A program made the position numbers and the translations under genes. DNA of 10,450 nt from Alphaproteobacteria bacterium (GTDB lineage Bacteria > Pseudomonadota > Alphaproteobacteria > Caulobacterales > Parvularculaceae): positions 1-10,450 of the forward strand of contig JAUIEG010000052.1 in assembly GCA_030428745.1 (NCBI GenBank). The letters are read 5' to 3'. How positions within the stretch are numbered: position 1 is the first letter of the stretch; every line of letters starts with the position of its first letter. The notes below the pieces were generated by a model. That model ran no database searches, was not told the origin of the DNA, and saw only the letters and a program-made list of their open reading frames with translations. Of this stretch, positions 6,740 to 10,450 are shown piece by piece.

Positions 6740-8857
6740 CTAGAAGCGATAACGCAGACCGGCATAGATGGAAGCGCCCGCGCCCGGGGAAAAGATGCGC
6801 CCCTGCTGCGTCGTCTGATCGAGTACAGGCGTTAACCCCGCCACGAAATTGGCGTCAGTGAGATTTTCGCCCGAAACATAAAGCTCCGTATTGTCGCTCA
6901 TGCGCCAGCCAGCGCTGAATCCCACCAGCGTGTAGGTGGGCGCAGAGACTTCATTTTCGTGATCGGCGAAATAGTCGCCGCCCGCCATTTGTACATTCAC
7001 CGCCGCGAACCAGCGGCCGGTTGCCTCATAGCGCAGCTCACCGCGATAGACATGGGTCGGTATGCCGGCAAGCTTATTGCCGTCAACGCCAAGAAAGCTC
7101 GAATCCACAAAACTGAAGTCATTTAGATTATAGACGTTGCGCAAGGTCAGCGCATGGCCGCTTCGTGAAAAGCGGCCCGGAAAGAGGTTGATATCGACGC
7201 CCGCTTCGACGCCGCGATGGGTGGTCTTGGCGATATTGGCGTAAAGCCCGCCAAATCCGTTTTCTTCCGGCTCCTCGATATTGATAATCTCATTTTCAAT
7301 ATCCGTATTGAAATAAGCGATGTCCCAGCCGATCCAGTCATTCACGCGACCGCGCAAGCCCGCTTCATAGGAAAAGGTGTCCTGCTCCTCCAGACCGTTC
7401 AGGTCCTCAGGATCATCCGAAGTCAACTCGCCCATGCTAGGCGGCTCATAAGACCGCACGGCGCTAGCGAAGACTTGAAGCGTCTTCGTCAGATGATAGA
7501 TGACGCCGCCTTTGGCGGTCACACCGGTGAATGAACGTTGGTCGGTGACTTCGTCGGCGCCATCCGCCGTCAAAAGTCGCCTGGTGCGCGTGAATTTGGC
7601 GCCAATACTGACCGCAAGCTTTTGAAACGGATTCGCCGCAGCCTCCACAAAACCGGCAAGACGTTTTGACGTCAGATCTCTCTCGAACAAGAGGTCGCCG
7701 GGCGATCCCTCGATATTTTCAGACCGGTCCGAAGATTTCGACCCCGTCGCGTAGTCGCCGCCGATGCGAATCATGGTGTCCATGCCGAAGAGCGCGAAGG
7801 CCCGCTCCGCCGACAGGCGCGCGCCCCATTCTGAGCCCGCCTCTTCAATGACGCCGATATAGTCAATCTGCGCATTGTCGATGTCGCGGCGCGCGTAATG
7901 AAGCCCCGCATCAAAATCGACGCCGAGAACCCTGAACGCAGTTGCATTGGCGAGGCGCGCCGACAGGACGGTCCGGCCATGCTCGTCCGTCGCAGCGCCG
8001 TCGGCGAGGTAGATGATGGGTCCGCCGGGAAAGAGCGGACCGAGCGTCACATCCGCCAGCGCCTGGCTTGGATCATCCGCCGCATCAGCCGGCGTCAGCA
8101 TGCCCGGAAATTCAACGTCGCTGCGCAACGCTTCAAAGTAAAACCGCGTCGTCGCCTCCGGTCCGAGCTGAAGGCCGAGATTGGCGTTGAAATGCCCGTC
8201 AATGCGCTGGCTATGATCTCGATAGCCAGTTTCGTACCGGCCCGTCACGCCCATATAGTAATCAAGGTTGCCATTCGCCGCTGCAACAGAGGCGTGTCCC
8301 TGGCCGCCGGGGCTCAGTTCTATGGAAGACCCGCCGTCGAGGCGTAAAGTCCGCCCCGGCGCCGTGCGGCCCGTAGGCGAAATGAAGTTGACGACGCCGC
8401 CAAGATTATCGCCGGCATACATCAGGTCTCCGCCGCCGCCACGGAACACATCAACTTCGGCGACGGAATAAAGATCAACCTCCACCATATTGGTTTCGCC
8501 GTGCACATCCGAAATCGGCGCCCCGTCGCGCAAGACAACAACAGTGGAACGGTGTTGGCTGTTGCCGACGCCGAAGCCGCGGATGACGATCCGCGGTTCG
8601 TTGAGATCAAGCGCATTCACCCAGACGCCCGGCGCGAAGAACAGGGCGTCGCCTGCGTCATTAGCGTAATTATCAGCATAGTCGCTCGCATCGATCCGGC
8701 TTGCTGCAGAGGGACGATTCCATTGCGTCAGTTCCTCAAGCGGCCGATCCCGCAGGAGCCCCGGCGCCGGCGTAACGGTTTGGGTCTCCGCCGCGACCGC
8801 GCCGAAGGAGAGGCTGAGACACGCCGCCCCCAGCATAAGCGCATTTTTCATGACCAT
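6740..8857 (-). CDS. TonB-dependent outer-membrane receptor, FecA/CirA-like (705 aa)
   Basis: Second outer-membrane TonB receptor, unrelated in detail to the larger one. The signal peptide is likely cleaved after residue 23 (GAVAA|ETQ). The plug shows RIVIRGFGVG (89-98), VVLRDGAPISDVHGE, VDVFRG (135-140) and NLGGVVNFISPTG. The barrel ends in RYRF with a terminal Phe. A TonB box is not obvious; ETQTVTP right after the signal peptide is the best candidate. The ATG at 8857 is preferred over the one at 8851 because AAGGGG sits about 6 bases before the first. Length and plug fit receptors for metal chelates, but the genetic setting does not name a ligand. The gene follows the DUF1501 gene by 47 bases on the same strand and is probably the last gene of a DUF1800-DUF1501-receptor operon. 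No siderophore synthesis, sigma factor or anti-sigma gene is adjacent in the window. Confidence 0.93.
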   Translation of the reverse strand: MVMKNALMLGAACLSLSFGAVAAETQTVTPAPGLLRDRPLEELTQWNRPSAASRIDASDYADNYANDAGDALFFAPGVWVNALDLNEPRIVIRGFGVGNSQHRSTVVVLRDGAPISDVHGETNMVEVDLYSVAEVDVFRGGGGDLMYAGDNLGGVVNFISPTGRTAPGRTLRLDGGSSIELSPGGQGHASVAAANGNLDYYMGVTGRYETGYRDHSQRIDGHFNANLGLQLGPEATTRFYFEALRSDVEFPGMLTPADAADDPSQALADVTLGPLFPGGPIIYLADGAATDEHGRTVLSARLANATAFRVLGVDFDAGLHYARRDIDNAQIDYIGVIEEAGSEWGARLSAERAFALFGMDTMIRIGGDYATGSKSSDRSENIEGSPGDLLFERDLTSKRLAGFVEAAANPFQKLAVSIGAKFTRTRRLLTADGADEVTDQRSFTGVTAKGGVIYHLTKTLQVFASAVRSYEPPSMGELTSDDPEDLNGLEEQDTFSYEAGLRGRVNDWIGWDIAYFNTDIENEIINIEEPEENGFGGLYANIAKTTHRGVEAGVDINLFPGRFSRSGHALTLRNVYNLNDFSFVDSSFLGVDGNKLAGIPTHVYRGELRYEATGRWFAAVNVQMAGGDYFADHENEVSAPTYTLVGFSAGWRMSDNTELYVSGENLTDANFVAGLTPVLDQTTQQGRIFSPGAGASIYAGLRYRF

Positions 8858-8904
8858 GATTTGCCCCTTAAACTCGCTTTTGCATGAGCCCCGCTTGCGC
8901 CGGG

Positions 8905-10323
8905 TCAGACCACGCCGCCGCCGAAGAATCCAAGATCGGTCGTGCTGAACCCGCTAAGGCCCGGCAGCGCATCGTTGAGTTCTGTGTCATTGAGACCAAA
9001 CCAGCGCCCAAAGGTCGCGGCGAACTGGTCTACCGATGTTGTCGGGATCAGCCGTCCATTACCTGAATCCTGATTATGGCCAAGAACAGAGGGCGGAAAC
9101 TGGCCATACATGCGGTTTCCCTGCACACCGCCGCCAACGACAAAGTGATGCGCGCCCCAGCCATGATCGGTGCCGTCGCGATTGACGGTGAGCGTGCGTC
9201 CGAAATCCGACGCCGTGAACGAGGAGACGTCATTGGCGACGCCCATCTCGGCTGTCGCGTCATAAAACGCGCGCATGGCGCCGGCGATGCCCGTGTGAAG
9301 GTTTGGAATGCTGTTCGCCTGGTTCGAATGGGTGTCGAAACCACCCGTCGCTACGAAAAAAACCTGACGCCGAACGCCCAGAACGTCGCGCAAGGCGATG
9401 ATGCGCGCCACAACCTGGAGCTGCTGCGCAAGCCGGGTGTCCGGAAAAAGCGTTGTGAACGGCGCCGGCATATCGAACGACTCGCTCAACGTCCGATTGG
9501 CGTCGATGGACCGACCCACGGCGTTGGCGTAATCCTGCTGCAGATAGTTGACGAGCGTTTCATTGCGGGCGCGCAGGTGCGACTCATAAATGCCGGGCAG
9601 CGCGTTGGAGCCAAGAAAAGACCCCTCGCTGATGGCGCGGATATCCTGCGGCCCGCCCGACCCGACCTCGAACTGACCTGCAAGCTCACCCGACAGGAAG
9701 ACCGTGTTGCCAGAGGTCGAAATCACCGTGAAAGTTGAATCCGGATTGGCGCTCGCTCCCAGCATAATGTCTGCAAGCCGGCCTCCCCAACCGAAGCGCG
9801 CGCCTTCAGGCTGTGACGCCATCCAGGTGGATTGCTGATCGTTGTGCGAAAAAAGCCGCGGCGGCAGTAGAGCGGAGCGCGCCTGAAATTCTGCGCGCGT
9901 CACCGGCGCCACCAGAGGGCCCACATTGGAGACAATCGCCGCATCCCCGCTATCGATGAGATCGTGCAACGGTCCGAGTTCCGGCGGCAGGGCGAATTGG
10001 CGACCGCCGAAATCCGATGAGTTGGCTAAGGTTAGCGGCAGGAGGCGAGCCCGCTCACGCGTCGAGCCGCCGTCGAGATTGTCATAACGATCGAAAAGCT
10101 CGCTGCGAATATTGGCGTATTGATTGTAGCTGCCGGTGTCGTACGGCATGACCGTATCGTGACAATCCATTCCACCGAACAAGAACACGCAGACAATGGC
10201 GCGATAACCGCTCGTATCCGCAGCAAAAGCGTTGAAGCGATGGAGATCGCACATAAATCCCGCCGCACTGCCGAGCCCTAGCGCCGCCGAAGTTTTCAAA
10301 AACTGCCTTCTGGAAGACCGCAT
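8905..10323 (-). CDS. DUF1501 family protein with Tat signal
   Basis: Exported protein of 472 aa belonging to the DUF1501 family, which shares features with the alkaline phosphatase/sulfatase fold; its reaction is unknown. The N-terminus has a perfect twin-arginine motif SRRQFLK (residues 4-10), a hydrophobic stretch and a likely cleavage site at AFAA|D (near residue 35), so it should reach the periplasm folded. Family motifs are LFGGMDCHDTVMPYD near the mature N-terminus, GGFDTHSNQ (D330, H332), ASDFGRT (D373) and DGTDHGWGAHHFVVGG (D386, H387). These Asp/His positions are probable metal or catalytic sites. Length is normal and no motif appears lost. The start is supported by AAGGA 7 bases before the ATG. 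It follows the DUF1800 gene by 16 bases and precedes a TonB receptor gene by 47. DUF1501 genes are commonly found beside DUF1800 genes, so the two products probably work together. Confidence 0.93.
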   Translation of the reverse strand: MRSSRRQFLKTSAALGLGSAAGFMCDLHRFNAFAADTSGYRAIVCVFLFGGMDCHDTVMPYDTGSYNQYANIRSELFDRYDNLDGGSTRERARLLPLTLANSSDFGGRQFALPPELGPLHDLIDSGDAAIVSNVGPLVAPVTRAEFQARSALLPPRLFSHNDQQSTWMASQPEGARFGWGGRLADIMLGASANPDSTFTVISTSGNTVFLSGELAGQFEVGSGGPQDIRAISEGSFLGSNALPGIYESHLRARNETLVNYLQQDYANAVGRSIDANRTLSESFDMPAPFTTLFPDTRLAQQLQVVARIIALRDVLGVRRQVFFVATGGFDTHSNQANSIPNLHTGIAGAMRAFYDATAEMGVANDVSSFTASDFGRTLTVNRDGTDHGWGAHHFVVGGGVQGNRMYGQFPPSVLGHNQDSGNGRLIPTTSVDQFAATFGRWFGLNDTELNDALPGLSGFSTTDLGFFGGGVV

Positions 10324-10339
10324 GATAGGTTCCTTGAGA

Positions 10340-10450
10340 TTAGCGTTGGGTGATGTAGTCGGCTGAATTCATCATCATCAGGACGGCGATCCTGACGCGG
10401 CGCTGACGTTGTTCCTCACCGGCGCCGCCGACCGCTTCAACGGCGTCAAT
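10340..10450 (-). CDS. C-terminal end of a DUF1800 family protein (partial)
   Basis: The minus-strand frame is open from the window edge and ends in TAA at 10342-10340, giving the last 36 residues. The tail contains RRVRIAVLMMMNSADYITQR, like the C-terminal helix of DUF1800 proteins (typically R-x-A-x-x-L-x-L-x-S-P-E-Y-x-x-Q). The position 16 bases before a DUF1501 gene on the same strand strongly supports the call, because these two families usually occur in this order. The function is unknown. Most of the gene lies beyond the window, so length and integrity cannot be judged. Confidence 0.8.
   Translation of the reverse strand: MDAVEAVGGAGEEQRQRRVRIAVLMMMNSADYITQR

Noticed and set aside
6575..6835. 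86-codon plus-strand frame running into the end of the second TonB receptor gene
   Set aside because: It overlaps the antisense of the conserved barrel end and lacks start signals or known domains.
9076..9738. 220-codon open frame on the plus strand inside the DUF1501 gene
   Set aside because: It is antisense to conserved DUF1501 motifs, and the product is Arg-rich without domain features.

Overview
This window looks like chromosomal DNA from an alphaproteobacterium. GC content is moderately high (estimated by eye). Two TonB-dependent receptors, a periplasmic PQQ dehydrogenase with a fused cytochrome c, and a Tat-exported DUF1501 protein point to a Gram-negative oligotroph. Hyphomonad, parvularculid, caulobacterial or sphingomonad groups all fit; this placement is inference. 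No mobile element, tRNA, rRNA or CRISPR array is visible.

Region 1 (1-5370). A quinohaemoprotein alcohol dehydrogenase, cut at its 5' end by the window edge, runs rightward. It meets a leftward TfdA/TauD-type Fe(II)/2-oxoglutarate dioxygenase tail to tail, with 5 bases between the stop codons. Upstream of the dioxygenase on the same strand is a large TonB-dependent receptor (853 aa). A strong intrinsic terminator sits between them, almost touching the dioxygenase ribosome binding site. A plausible reading is uptake of an organic compound through the outer membrane, with periplasmic oxidation of alcohols and cytoplasmic oxygenation. The substrate is unknown.

Region 2 (5446-6739). A secreted protein with one beta/gamma-crystallin-like domain and a small cysteine-containing C-terminal domain lies just upstream of the receptor, on the same strand. 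It is followed by about 620 bases with no convincing gene. That stretch carries several short palindromes and hairpins and a weak promoter candidate.

Region 3 (6740-10450). A leftward cluster holds the end of a DUF1800 protein, a full DUF1501 protein with a Tat signal, and a second TonB-dependent receptor (705 aa). The gaps are 16 and 47 bases, so this is probably one operon. DUF1800/DUF1501 pairs are a known but functionally unassigned partnership. Their linkage to a receptor is the most suggestive system-level signal in the window.

No regulator, PQQ biosynthesis gene or TonB-ExbB-ExbD gene is present, so energy coupling and cofactor supply must come from elsewhere.
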